Of a stretch of DNA of 64,000 bases, positions 36,805 to 45,618 are shown piece by piece. Each line of letters starts with the position of its first letter. Positions within the stretch are counted from its first letter, which is position 1. The DNA comes from Candidatus Thioglobus perditus. GTDB lineage: Bacteria; Pseudomonadota; Gammaproteobacteria; PS1; Pseudothioglobaceae. A model generated the notes under the pieces. The model saw only the letters and a list, made by a program, of their open reading frames with translations. It was not told the DNA's origin and did no database searches. Location: contig PNQY01000162.1 of NCBI GenBank assembly GCA_002909145.1, positions 1 through 64,000 on the forward strand, given 5' to 3'. The translations under genes were made by a program, and so were the position numbers.

Positions 36805-39090
36805 TTAGAAACTAGTTCCAAGAGTAAATTCAACAGTCTTAGTTTTATCGCCTGATTTTTTAACTAGTGGCGTAGCGGCATAAATTCCAAGCGGCCCTAC
36901 CGGCGTTAGCCAGGAAAAAGCCACTCCAGTTGACACGCGTATCTCATCAAAACCAATATTAGTGGCTTTTTCTTCAACAGATCCAGCATCAATAAATGCA
37001 CTCATGCGCATATTTTTACTATCATTAATAAACTTCATTGGTGAAATTACTGAGGTTCCAGCAAGTAATGATAATTCACCACCCTTGGCCTTTCCATCAG
37101 GGTAAGTTGCACCCAAAGAGTTAAAGTCAAAACCACGAACAGATGACGAGCCACCACCATAGTAACGCTTAAAGAAAGGCAGGTCTTTATCACCATAACC
37201 CTGTGCTAGGCCTAAACTACCATTAATTTTCCAAGTTATATCATTACCTAAAGGGTGATAACTTTTGTGAGACGTATCTAGCTTGTAATATTGAAAATCG
37301 GCAATAGGTAGAGTCAGGTCAAAACTAAAATTATTTTTAGCGCCTTCAGTGGGGTAGTTAAAATTATTCAACGTGTTGTTTGACCAGTGAATATTGGTCT
37401 TTACTTCTGTTTTATCACCACTAGCACATTGAGATACTTCATAAGTAGATGCAAATGTTGTTCCACAAGTAATATCTCTACTTGAGGCTCTCAAATCCAC
37501 TCCAATGCGCGTATTTTCTGTAATTGGAATACCGTAACCAAGACTAAAACCTTTTTCGTCGGTTTTATAAGAAGATACGTCTAAACTTTCACCATCAATT
37601 GATTTGGTAAATACACCATAACTAATAGAGTGCTTGTCTTCAGTAAAATACGGGTCTGAAAAATAGAAACTCACTTCCTGTACCGCTTTAGAATTTGAAA
37701 ATGCAGCATTAAGGGTGTTACCAGTACCTAAAAAGTTACTCTCTTTGATGCCCATATTAAAAGCTGCACCAGAGCTGTTAGAATGAGATAGTCCGATTGA
37801 AAACGTACCGGTTTTGGTTTCTTCTACGCTGAAATGTAAGTTTATCTTATCATTAAAATCTTTTAATTTTGACACTTCCATTTTTACATCAGAGAAAAAG
37901 CCAAGGCGTTTAATTTTTTTAATCGATTCATCAAGTTCGGTGTTTGAATACAAACCGCCCTCAGAAATGCCGATTTCTCTACGGATAACTTCATCTTGAG
38001 TTCTTGTATTGCCAACAATAGTAATTCGATTTATATAAACCTTTTTATTAAGTGATATATCAATACTTAAGTCAATAATATGATCTTTTGTATTCTCAGA
38101 GGTAATAGGGTCGATCTTAGCAAAGGCATAACCTTGATCAGCAAATATATCAGTAATTGCTTGAATGCTTTCTATTACTTTTTTGCGCTCAAATACATCA
38201 TCTTTCTTTATAGTTAACAAGCCTCTAAGGTCTTCAATTGACTGATTAAGTAAATCACCACTAAATTGAATATTACCTAGCTTGTATTCAGCGCCTTCAT
38301 CAATCTGTATATCGATATCAATATTTTGCTTATCATCAGACAGGTTTGTTTTTACTGTTTTTATTTTAAAATCAAGGTATCCAGAATTTATATATAGTGA
38401 TTTCATTGCCTCAACACCAGCATCTAGTGCAACTTTAGAGTAATGATCTTTTTCAGTAAAGTAATTCATAATGAAAAAATCAGCCTCACCAATTTCAAAC
38501 AAATCTAATAAATCGTCTTCATCGTGCACACTACCACCAGTTATTTTCATTGTGTTGATTCTTGCCACTTCACCTTCGTATATATCAAGCTCAACACCAA
38601 CTCTATTTTGAGTGTCTATATCAATAGTTTTAGTAATGTTTATGCCGTAATATCCTTTTGATATGTAAGATGCCTTTAGCTGAGATATTAATTTATCAAG
38701 CTGTCTTTTGTTAAAAATATTTCCTTGTGAAAGATTCATATTTTTAAGAGTTTGATTTAGTGACTCTTCGTCAATAACTTTGTCAGAGTAATTAATAACA
38801 TCTAAATATTTAATGTGTGGATTTTCTTGTAGTTTAATTTTTAGAACCTGATTGTCTTGCGATACTTCAATATCTTTAAAAAAGCTAGTCTTATAAAGCG
38901 CGCTAATAATCTGAGAGGATGTCTGTTCATTGTATTCATCTCCAGTTTCAACTGGAAGATAGCTTAAAACTGTACCTCTAGAAATGGCATTTAAACCAAT
39001 TAATTCAATACTTTTAATTGGTGATGATATTGATATTGAAGACATTAAAACACCTGTCATTAAAACAAGTAATGCAATAATTTTTTTCAT
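36805..39090 (-). CDS. bamA: Outer-membrane assembly factor BamA
   Basis: The essential insertase of outer-membrane beta-barrels, 761 residues. A signal peptide is followed by five POTRA domains (to about residue 420). The 16-strand barrel carries the VRGF motif (SSSVRGFDFNSLG) and ends with the C-terminal phenylalanine signal GTSF. It lies between rseP and skp, the classical order. Confidence 0.97.
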   Translation of the reverse strand: MKKIIALLVLMTGVLMSSISISSPIKSIELIGLNAISRGTVLSYLPVETGDEYNEQTSSQIISALYKTSFFKDIEVSQDNQVLKIKLQENPHIKYLDVINYSDKVIDEESLNQTLKNMNLSQGNIFNKRQLDKLISQLKASYISKGYYGINITKTIDIDTQNRVGVELDIYEGEVARINTMKITGGSVHDEDDLLDLFEIGEADFFIMNYFTEKDHYSKVALDAGVEAMKSLYINSGYLDFKIKTVKTNLSDDKQNIDIDIQIDEGAEYKLGNIQFSGDLLNQSIEDLRGLLTIKKDDVFERKKVIESIQAITDIFADQGYAFAKIDPITSENTKDHIIDLSIDISLNKKVYINRITIVGNTRTQDEVIRREIGISEGGLYSNTELDESIKKIKRLGFFSDVKMEVSKLKDFNDKINLHFSVEETKTGTFSIGLSHSNSSGAAFNMGIKESNFLGTGNTLNAAFSNSKAVQEVSFYFSDPYFTEDKHSISYGVFTKSIDGESLDVSSYKTDEKGFSLGYGIPITENTRIGVDLRASSRDITCGTTFASTYEVSQCASGDKTEVKTNIHWSNNTLNNFNYPTEGAKNNFSFDLTLPIADFQYYKLDTSHKSYHPLGNDITWKINGSLGLAQGYGDKDLPFFKRYYGGGSSSVRGFDFNSLGATYPDGKAKGGELSLLAGTSVISPMKFINDSKNMRMSAFIDAGSVEEKATNIGFDEIRVSTGVAFSWLTPVGPLGIYAATPLVKKSGDKTKTVEFTLGTSF

Positions 39091-39102
39091 ATTTTTTCTA
39101 TA

Positions 39103-40440
39103 TTACAGTAAACGCGATATGTCATTATACAGCGCAACGAATGTAATTGACATAATAACAAATAAGCCAAACTTTATTAACACTTGTTGAAGTTTTTGAT
39201 TAACCTCTGAGCCTTTTATAATCTCAATTAAATAAAAGAATAAGTGACCACCATCAAGTAAAGGTATCGGCAATAAATTAAGCAATCCCAAGCCTATACT
39301 GATTAATGCTAAAAATGATAAAAATGAAACTAGTCCAACATCAGCGCTTTTTCCAGCATAGTCTGCAATACTAACTGGACCACTAATTTGTTTTATTGAC
39401 GCATCACCAATAATCATTTTTTTGATCATTTTTAGGTTTAACAATGTAAGTTGATAAACCTTTATATTTGCTGAAACAAAAGCATCTATCAAATCCTTTT
39501 TAACTGTAACCTGCCACTCATCCATATAATTAGGATCTACTAAAACACTAACTCCAATTTTTGGCGTACCATTTTCATCTTTTGGTGTTAAGGATAGGTT
39601 GATAATATTATTATTGCGTCTAATTACCAAATCTATTTGTTTATTAGCACTATTTTTAATAACTTTAACAAAATCAATCCAGGATCTTATAGGGTTTCCG
39701 TTTGCTTGCAATATTTGATCTTTTGATAAAATTCCAGCTTTTGAGGCTGGGGAGTTAGGAGCAACTTGATCTATAATTGCATCAATTTTGGGTATGGCAA
39801 ACTTAAAGCCCAGATATTTTTCAATTCCTTGTTCTGGATTTGATAAAAAATCACCAGATAAATTTAACAGGTAGTTATTTAATTCTGATGATTCTGATAT
39901 TGCCTCAATATATACCGGATTAGATTCTAATGATTGAATAAAGTTAATAGAGAATTCACTAACTGTAGGGGTTAATTCCCCATTTACACTTAGTAGTTCA
40001 TCGCCAGTTTTAAATCCAGACTGCTCGGCGATGCTATTATTACTAACTTCACCAACAATTGGTTTGATGCCGTTGATGCCAATGATAAATATAAAGGTGT
40101 AAAGAAAAATTGCAAGGATAAAATTAGCTAGTGGCCCAGCTGCAACAATAGCTATGCGCCTATAAACACTTTGATGATTAAATGCTCTGTGTTTTTCTGA
40201 ATCTGCAACATCAGACTCACTTTCGTCTAGCATTTTTACATACCCTCCAAGTGGTATCGCACATAGAGTGTATTCAGTTTCTCCGCGTTTAAATGATTTT
40301 AAAACTTTGCCAAATCCAACAGAGAACCTTAATACTTTAACGCCAAGTTTCTTAGCAACCCAAAAATGACCAAACTCATGAATGGTTACTAAAATGCCAA
40401 TGGTTACTAAGAAGTATAGTAGAGAGTTAAAAAACTCCAT
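39103..40440 (-). CDS. rseP: Site-2 intramembrane protease RseP
   Basis: A 445-residue zinc metalloprotease that cleaves anti-sigma factor and signal peptides within the membrane. HEFGH (residues 21-25) lies in the first helix, two PDZ domains occupy the middle, and the second active-site motif NLLPIPLLDGGH is near the C-terminus. The start overlaps the stop of the DUF971 gene by one base; the usual upstream dxr and cdsA genes are not here. Confidence 0.96.
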   Translation of the reverse strand: MEFFNSLLYFLVTIGILVTIHEFGHFWVAKKLGVKVLRFSVGFGKVLKSFKRGETEYTLCAIPLGGYVKMLDESESDVADSEKHRAFNHQSVYRRIAIVAAGPLANFILAIFLYTFIFIIGINGIKPIVGEVSNNSIAEQSGFKTGDELLSVNGELTPTVSEFSINFIQSLESNPVYIEAISESSELNNYLLNLSGDFLSNPEQGIEKYLGFKFAIPKIDAIIDQVAPNSPASKAGILSKDQILQANGNPIRSWIDFVKVIKNSANKQIDLVIRRNNNIINLSLTPKDENGTPKIGVSVLVDPNYMDEWQVTVKKDLIDAFVSANIKVYQLTLLNLKMIKKMIIGDASIKQISGPVSIADYAGKSADVGLVSFLSFLALISIGLGLLNLLPIPLLDGGHLFFYLIEIIKGSEVNQKLQQVLIKFGLFVIMSITFVALYNDISRLL

Positions 40441-40793
40441 TAAAGCTGTGAGTGTGAGTGTCCTGCATCTTTAAGTTTTTGCAAATACTCACCCCAAAGC
40501 TTATCGTAGCTTTTTGCAATCTTATGCAGATGTGACCAAGAGTAAATCCCAGAATCATGATTATCACTAAAAAATAAAGTAATCGCATAATTTCCAGTTG
40601 GCTCAATACGCTTAATTGTCACATTTTCTTTATCCACCTGTAAAGTTTCTTGTCCAGGGCCATGACCAACAACTTCTGCAGAAGGAGAGTACACTCTTAA
40701 ATATTCAGAGCTTAAAGGATAGTCAACCCCATCAAAAGTAATAGTTAATAAGTTTTTTCCCTTGTTAAGGGTGATATTAGTTGGTGTTTGCAT
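40440..40793 (-). CDS. DUF971 domain protein
   Basis: A 117-residue single-domain protein of the DUF971 (gamma-butyrobetaine hydroxylase N-terminal-like) family, with FDGVDYPLSSEYLRVYSPSA, GNYAITLFFSDNHDSGIYSW and a C-terminal LHKIAKSYDKLWGEYLQKL helix. The domain is fused to the Mrp-type carrier in plant HCF101, which suggests an Fe-S link, but no biochemical role is fixed for the free-standing form. It is the first gene of the long minus-strand run and is translationally linked to rseP. Confidence 0.88.
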   Translation of the reverse strand: MQTPTNITLNKGKNLLTITFDGVDYPLSSEYLRVYSPSAEVVGHGPGQETLQVDKENVTIKRIEPTGNYAITLFFSDNHDSGIYSWSHLHKIAKSYDKLWGEYLQKLKDAGHSHSQL

Positions 40794-40884
40794 AATAAAT
40801 AGTATGAATTAAATATAGATAGTATTTTATCAGAACTCGATTATTCATTAACCTTGAGAGTTATAAGTGGATAAAATGCTAACT

Positions 40885-41700
40885 ATGTTAATAAATTTTA
40901 CAAAAATGCATGGGCTGGGTAACGACTTTATGGTTGTTGACAATACCTTTGGAAATATCACATTCGATACTGAGCAAGTTGTTAGTTTAGCCGACAGAAA
41001 TTTTGGTGTTGGTTTTGACCAGCTTCTAGTAGTTGAGTCTAGTAATACTGTAAATATTGACTTTAGATATGTAATATTTAATTCAGACGGCTCAGAAGTA
41101 GAGCAATGCGGCAATGGAGCTAGGTGTTTTGCTAGATTTGTAAGAGAAAGAGGTTTGAGTAATAGCAACCCTGTTGTTGTTGAGACCAGATCTGGTGTGA
41201 TTAGCCTATTTATTAATAATGACAATACTGTGCGTGTTGATATGGGCAAGCCTAACTTTATTCCCGGTAGTATTCCATTGAGTATAGATAATCAACAGGA
41301 CTATTACTCGATTAATGGTTATGAATTAGGCATTCTATCTATTGGAAATCCACATTGTATAATGCTGGTTGAGGATATTAATGATGTAGACATAAGTAAC
41401 ATCGCTCCACAAATTCAACAAAGTAAATTATTGCCAAATCAGGCAAATATTGGCTTTATGCAAGTACTAAATACTAGTGAGATTAATTTGCGTGTGTATG
41501 AGCGTGGATCGGGGGAAACTCTAGCTTGCGGGTCTGGAGCTTGCGCTGCTGTTATTCATGGAGTACAGCAAGGCTTATTGGATAGTATGGTAGTGGCACA
41601 CTTAAGAGGTGGTGATGCAATTATTGAATACAAGAAAGGAGAGAATGTATTTTTATCCGGCCCCGCTGAGTTTGTATTTGAAGGTCAAGTGGAGATTTAA
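40885..41700 (+). CDS. dapF: Diaminopimelate epimerase
   Basis: It converts LL- to meso-diaminopimelate for lysine and peptidoglycan. The two catalytic cysteines are in [12 protein letters not shown] and [11 protein letters not shown] prefer the ATG at 40885 ([15 protein letters not shown]), which best matches the family N-terminus. An ATG at 40876 and a GTG at 40867 are in frame. It is divergent from the DUF971 gene, and its stop overlaps the convergent apaH stop by 4 bases. Confidence 0.96.
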   Translation: MLINFTKMHGLGNDFMVVDNTFGNITFDTEQVVSLADRNFGVGFDQLLVVESSNTVNIDFRYVIFNSDGSEVEQCGNGARCFARFVRERGLSNSNPVVVETRSGVISLFINNDNTVRVDMGKPNFIPGSIPLSIDNQQDYYSINGYELGILSIGNPHCIMLVEDINDVDISNIAPQIQQSKLLPNQANIGFMQVLNTSEINLRVYERGSGETLACGSGACAAVIHGVQQGLLDSMVVAHLRGGDAIIEYKKGENVFLSGPAEFVFEGQVEI

Positions 41701-42500
41701 CACTTAACTGAGAATATTTTTTTATCCTTCAGCCTAATGGCACTTAAAGAGCCTCCCCAAATACATCCATGATCTACCGGATATATATGCTTAACATTAA
41801 TCTTTGATAAGGTTGACCAGTGTCCAAAAAAGATATCCACATCTTTCAAGTTTCTATTCTTGTGTGCAAACCAGGCTTTATAGCCATCTGGCGCCTGTAA
41901 ATAATCCATTTTGTGTTTAAACTCCAATTCTCCATTGGATTTGCAAAAACGCATGCGCATTAATGCATTAATTGTGTACCTACATTTATCTAACTCGTTT
42001 AAATCATCGTTCCAATAATTAGGATTGTCATCATACATACTAGTTAGGAAGCTAGAAATATTATCAGATTTAAGGTATTTTTCTACAACGCCTGAGCGCT
42101 TTAAAACCATATCAGCATCCCATTTTGGTGGAATCCCGGCATGTACTATAAGTGCATCTTTATGCTTTATTGCTAGTGGTTGTTCGCGCAAAAAATCAAG
42201 CAAATCATCCGAGTCTTTGGCGTTAATAACATCTGCAAATGTGTCTTTCTTGTTAGGATTTTTACCACCTATAGAGCAAGCCAACAAGTGAAAGTCATGA
42301 TTTCCTAGCACCATAGAAGCCTTACCGTTGCTTGCTAAGTCTTTAATAAAGCGCAGTGTATCTAATGATTTATTCCCGCGATTAACAATATCCCCCAAAA
42401 AAAACAAATGATCTTTTTCTGTTGAAAATTTAATTTCTTTTAACAGTTTTTGTAGTGAATCAAAACAACCTTGAACATCGCCGATAAGATAATCAGACAT
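41697..42500 (-). CDS. apaH: Bis(5'-nucleosyl)-tetraphosphatase, symmetrical
   Basis: A 267-residue metallophosphatase that splits Ap4A to two ADP. The metal ligands are in GDVQGCF, GDIVNRG and GNHDFH. It is 2 bases downstream of rsmA; the apaG gene that usually intervenes is missing. The 3' end overlaps dapF on the other strand by 4 bases. Confidence 0.96.
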   Translation of the reverse strand: MSDYLIGDVQGCFDSLQKLLKEIKFSTEKDHLFFLGDIVNRGNKSLDTLRFIKDLASNGKASMVLGNHDFHLLACSIGGKNPNKKDTFADVINAKDSDDLLDFLREQPLAIKHKDALIVHAGIPPKWDADMVLKRSGVVEKYLKSDNISSFLTSMYDDNPNYWNDDLNELDKCRYTINALMRMRFCKSNGELEFKHKMDYLQAPDGYKAWFAHKNRNLKDVDIFFGHWSTLSKINVKHIYPVDHGCIWGGSLSAIRLKDKKIFSVKC

Positions 42501-42502
42501 TG

Positions 42503-43264
42503 TTAATTCTGCCTCTCATAGTCATTTGTTAGAGTCACAAATTCATCTACATCAAGTGTTTCTGCTCTTAATGACAAGTCAACATCAGTTTGTTCTTGTG
42601 TTAATAATGATTTCAAGCAATTTCTCAAGGTTTTTCTGCGTTGTGAGAATGCAGCCTTTACAATCTTTTCAAAAACTTTTACATTTTTAACTTTAGAATT
42701 CATTAAAGGCTTGAGATAAACAATAGCAGAGTCTACCTTTGGTGCTGGCTCAAATGATTCTGGAGGTACAACAAATATCATTTCAACTTCAAAAAAAGCT
42801 TGCATCATTACGCTAAGCCTTCCATATATTTTTGATCCACTAGGGGCTGAGATTCTCTCAACAACCTCTTTTTGTAACATAAATGTCATATCTTTAACTT
42901 TAGCTCTATTTTCAAGCAAGTGAAAAAGAATTGGAGATGAGATATTGTATGGCAAATTACCAACAACCCTGATTGGTGTTGGTAGTGTATTTAAATCAAA
43001 CTTAAGAGCATCACCTTGATTGATAATTAAATTGTCTTTCTTGAAAGATTCTAATATAGAAATCAAATCTCTATCAATTTCAATGACATTTAATTTATTT
43101 ACGCACTCTAACAAGGGTAGCGTCATTGCACCCTGTCCTGGGCCGATTTCTAATAGACTATCATCACTCTTTGGTGCAATAGTAGCAACAATACGTTCAA
43201 TAATTTTTTCATCGGTTAGAAAGTTTTGACCAAAGCGTTTGCGAGCCTTGTGCTTAGTGAGCAT
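42503..43264 (-). CDS. rsmA: 16S rRNA dimethyladenosine transferase
   Basis: It dimethylates two adjacent adenines near the 3' end of 16S rRNA (KsgA). The 253 residues contain RFGQNFL, the SAM-binding EIGPGQGAMT and the catalytic NLPYNISSPI. It is 5 bases after pdxA, in conserved order. Confidence 0.97.
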   Translation of the reverse strand: MLTKHKARKRFGQNFLTDEKIIERIVATIAPKSDDSLLEIGPGQGAMTLPLLECVNKLNVIEIDRDLISILESFKKDNLIINQGDALKFDLNTLPTPIRVVGNLPYNISSPILFHLLENRAKVKDMTFMLQKEVVERISAPSGSKIYGRLSVMMQAFFEVEMIFVVPPESFEPAPKVDSAIVYLKPLMNSKVKNVKVFEKIVKAAFSQRRKTLRNCLKSLLTQEQTDVDLSLRAETLDVDEFVTLTNDYERQN

Positions 43265-43269
43265 AATAA

Positions 43270-44232
43270 TTAAACACTTGTTTTATTAATAAGGTTTTGT
43301 GCATATTCTAACGCAGTATTTAAACTACCAAGACTAATATTTCCAGTGCCAGCAAGATCTAAAGCAGTACCGTGATCAACTGATGTACGAATAAATGGTA
43401 AACCCAAAGTTACATTAACTGCTTTTTTAAATCCCAAAGTTTTAAGTACTGGCAACCCTTGATCGTGATACATACTAAGAACACAATCAACACCTTTTAA
43501 TGCATCAGACGTAAAGGCTGTATCAGCAGGAACACTGCCAGTTAAGTTATATCCTTGAGCGTTTAAATTATCAATCAAAGGATTAATAATCCTAATTTCT
43601 TCATTGCCAAGATAACCGCCTTCCCCAGCATGAGGATTAAGTCCGCATACAGTTATATGTGGATTATTAATGCCTTGAGATAATAAAAAATTATTAATAA
43701 TATCAATTGTTTGTTTTAAAGAGTCTGTTTGAATATTCTTAGAAACCTCTGATAATGGTATATGCGTTGTAGCAAGAGCAACACGTAACCCGTCAGTTGC
43801 TAGCATCATTACAGTTCTATTGGTATTTGATAACTTGGCCAAATATTCGGTATGACCAGTAAAATCTATACCAGATTGATTAATAACACCTTTGTGCACC
43901 GGTCCAGTAACTAAGGCGTTGTGTTTTGATTCTAAGCAATATTTAGTGGCAATATTAAGAGTATTAAGTACAAATTGAGAATTGTTTTTATTCAAAACTC
44001 CGCATTGAACATTGGTTGTGGTTTTAACTGGATAAATACAAATTTCGCCGGGTGTGTTTGTTACTTCAGATTCAACTATTTTTACAGGTAAATTTAGTTT
44101 TTTTGCGCGCTTTATAACCACGTCTGGATCGGTAAAAACTAGTAGATTTTTACGTAGCTTTTTTTGGGCATAAATTACCGCCAAATCCACTCCAATTCCT
44201 GATGGTTCCCCTGGGGTGAAAGCAATTGCCAT
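43270..44232 (-). CDS. pdxA: 4-hydroxythreonine-4-phosphate dehydrogenase
   Basis: An enzyme of pyridoxal phosphate synthesis, 320 residues. Motifs include the start MAIAFTPGEPSGIG, TGPVHKGVINQSG, the metal site FTGHTEYLAKL and MYHDQGLPVLK near the C-terminus. It begins the pdxA-rsmA-apaH run and is divergent from the efflux adaptor. surA, which normally precedes it, is about 16 kb away. Confidence 0.97.
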   Translation of the reverse strand: MAIAFTPGEPSGIGVDLAVIYAQKKLRKNLLVFTDPDVVIKRAKKLNLPVKIVESEVTNTPGEICIYPVKTTTNVQCGVLNKNNSQFVLNTLNIATKYCLESKHNALVTGPVHKGVINQSGIDFTGHTEYLAKLSNTNRTVMMLATDGLRVALATTHIPLSEVSKNIQTDSLKQTIDIINNFLLSQGINNPHITVCGLNPHAGEGGYLGNEEIRIINPLIDNLNAQGYNLTGSVPADTAFTSDALKGVDCVLSMYHDQGLPVLKTLGFKKAVNVTLGLPFIRTSVDHGTALDLAGTGNISLGSLNTALEYAQNLINKTSV

Positions 44233-44261
44233 AATGTATAATAAAACAAATAAATAAAAGC

Positions 44262-44281
44262 TATATTATAGAGATAATATA
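44262..44281. repeat. Perfect inverted repeat upstream of pdxA and the efflux operon
   Basis: TATATTAT-AGAG-ATAATATA is a perfect 8-bp inverted repeat within the 233-base divergent gap 44233-44465. It lies 30 bases from the pdxA start. The gap is extremely AT-rich and shows no clear -35/-10 pair, so an operator role is only possible. Confidence 0.4.
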
Positions 44282-44465
44282 TAAGTAGAATTTTATATAC
44301 TATCAAATAAAATAAATATAGAAAAAACAGTTAAAAAACAATGACTTGCATTGATGTAAATAAGGGCTAAAAATTATTTAATAAAAATAACAAACATGGT
44401 CTATTTTAATCATATAAAATTCTTTCTAAAGTATATTTTTTTAAACTCAAAAAAACAGGTTGATT

Positions 44466-45614
44466 ATGAGCTCATTCATTACGCCTTTAGTGGCCTCAGT
44501 TTTATTGGTATTTTCACTACCTTCTAGTGCGAAAATTATTAACCAAAGTTCAGATAGTTTTGACTCTGTTTATAATATTCAAACAGTTAGTGGAATGTCG
44601 CTAGATAAAAGAGCACTTTTAGGTGGCTCGGTTGTCTCGTCTTCACAGGTTAATTTGTCAGCTCAAGTGTCTGGCGATGTATTAAGCGTTAGTGGAAAAG
44701 AAGGCGATATGTTTAAAAAAGGCTCTGTATTGATCACATTAGAACAAGAATCAATTCAAGCTCAAAGAGATTCTGCATATGCTGAAATTGCATCAGCAAA
44801 TGAAGCTCTTAGAAATGCTGGTGTTCAATACTCTCAATCGATTGTTTCTCCAAATTCAAGCCCTATGCTTGGTGGTATACCTGGAATGTTTTCAATGTTT
44901 ACCGATCCAATGTTAAAAATAAGTGGTCAAGGTAACCCGGAGTTTGATAGGTTTGCCAACAGAACGTCTAGATATACTGGATATCAGCAAGCTAAAAACA
45001 ACCTTAAAAAAGCAGAACTTAATCTTAAACAAATAGAAGAGCGTCTTAAAGATGCAAATGTGAGCGCTCCTTTTGATGGTGTTATTGTTGTTAAAAATAT
45101 TAACCAGGGTGATGTTGTACAGCCAGGTCAAAACTTGATGAGTTTTTCCAACATCAGAGACTTGCAAGTTGAAATTAATGTACCTTCAAGATTGGTTAGA
45201 AGTTTAAAGCTTAATAAAAAATACCGTGTTAAATTAGATATTGCTAACATTGTTGTTGACGCAACCCTTGCACAAATATATCCAATTGCTGATAATAACA
45301 AGCACAGCGTTAAAGTTAAATTTGACCTACCTCCAAGTCTTCCGGTATTGCCTGGTGCTTATGCAGAAGTAGAAATATTTGAAACCGATTCTGGAGTTCT
45401 AACCCCAGTAATCCCAGAGGTTGCAATCATGTGGCGTTCATCATTACCAAGTGTATTTGTTATTAACTCAAAAACAAATAAAACAGAATTAAGGTTTGTT
45501 CGTCTTGGTGAGCAGGTGGGTAAAAGCAAAAAAAGCGTTCTATCAGGCTTGAAAATTGGTGAAAAAATTGTAGCCAATCCAAACATTCTAATGGTTTCTG
45601 GAATGGATATATAA
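44466..45614 (+). CDS. RND efflux periplasmic adaptor subunit (copy 1)
   Basis: A 382-residue membrane-fusion protein. A signal peptide (SSFITPLVASVLLVFSLPSSA) precedes the lipoyl/barrel-sandwich domain (SAQVSGDVLSVSGKEGDMFK), a coiled-coil hairpin and beta-barrel domains. Between the hairpin helices lies a Met/Pro-rich insertion (residues about 135-150) also present in copy 2. The frame extends to a TTG at 44460, but the ATG at 44466 has an AGG at proper spacing. It connects the pump encoded 4 bases downstream to an outer-membrane channel. Confidence 0.9.
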   Translation: MSSFITPLVASVLLVFSLPSSAKIINQSSDSFDSVYNIQTVSGMSLDKRALLGGSVVSSSQVNLSAQVSGDVLSVSGKEGDMFKKGSVLITLEQESIQAQRDSAYAEIASANEALRNAGVQYSQSIVSPNSSPMLGGIPGMFSMFTDPMLKISGQGNPEFDRFANRTSRYTGYQQAKNNLKKAELNLKQIEERLKDANVSAPFDGVIVVKNINQGDVVQPGQNLMSFSNIRDLQVEINVPSRLVRSLKLNKKYRVKLDIANIVVDATLAQIYPIADNNKHSVKVKFDLPPSLPVLPGAYAEVEIFETDSGVLTPVIPEVAIMWRSSLPSVFVINSKTNKTELRFVRLGEQVGKSKKSVLSGLKIGEKIVANPNILMVSGMDI

Positions 45615-45618
45615 AAAT

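Noticed and set aside
44345-44380. Possible -35/-10 pairs upstream of the copy 1 efflux adaptor
   Set aside because: The region is so AT-rich that several weak pairs can be drawn; none stands out, so no promoter is called.
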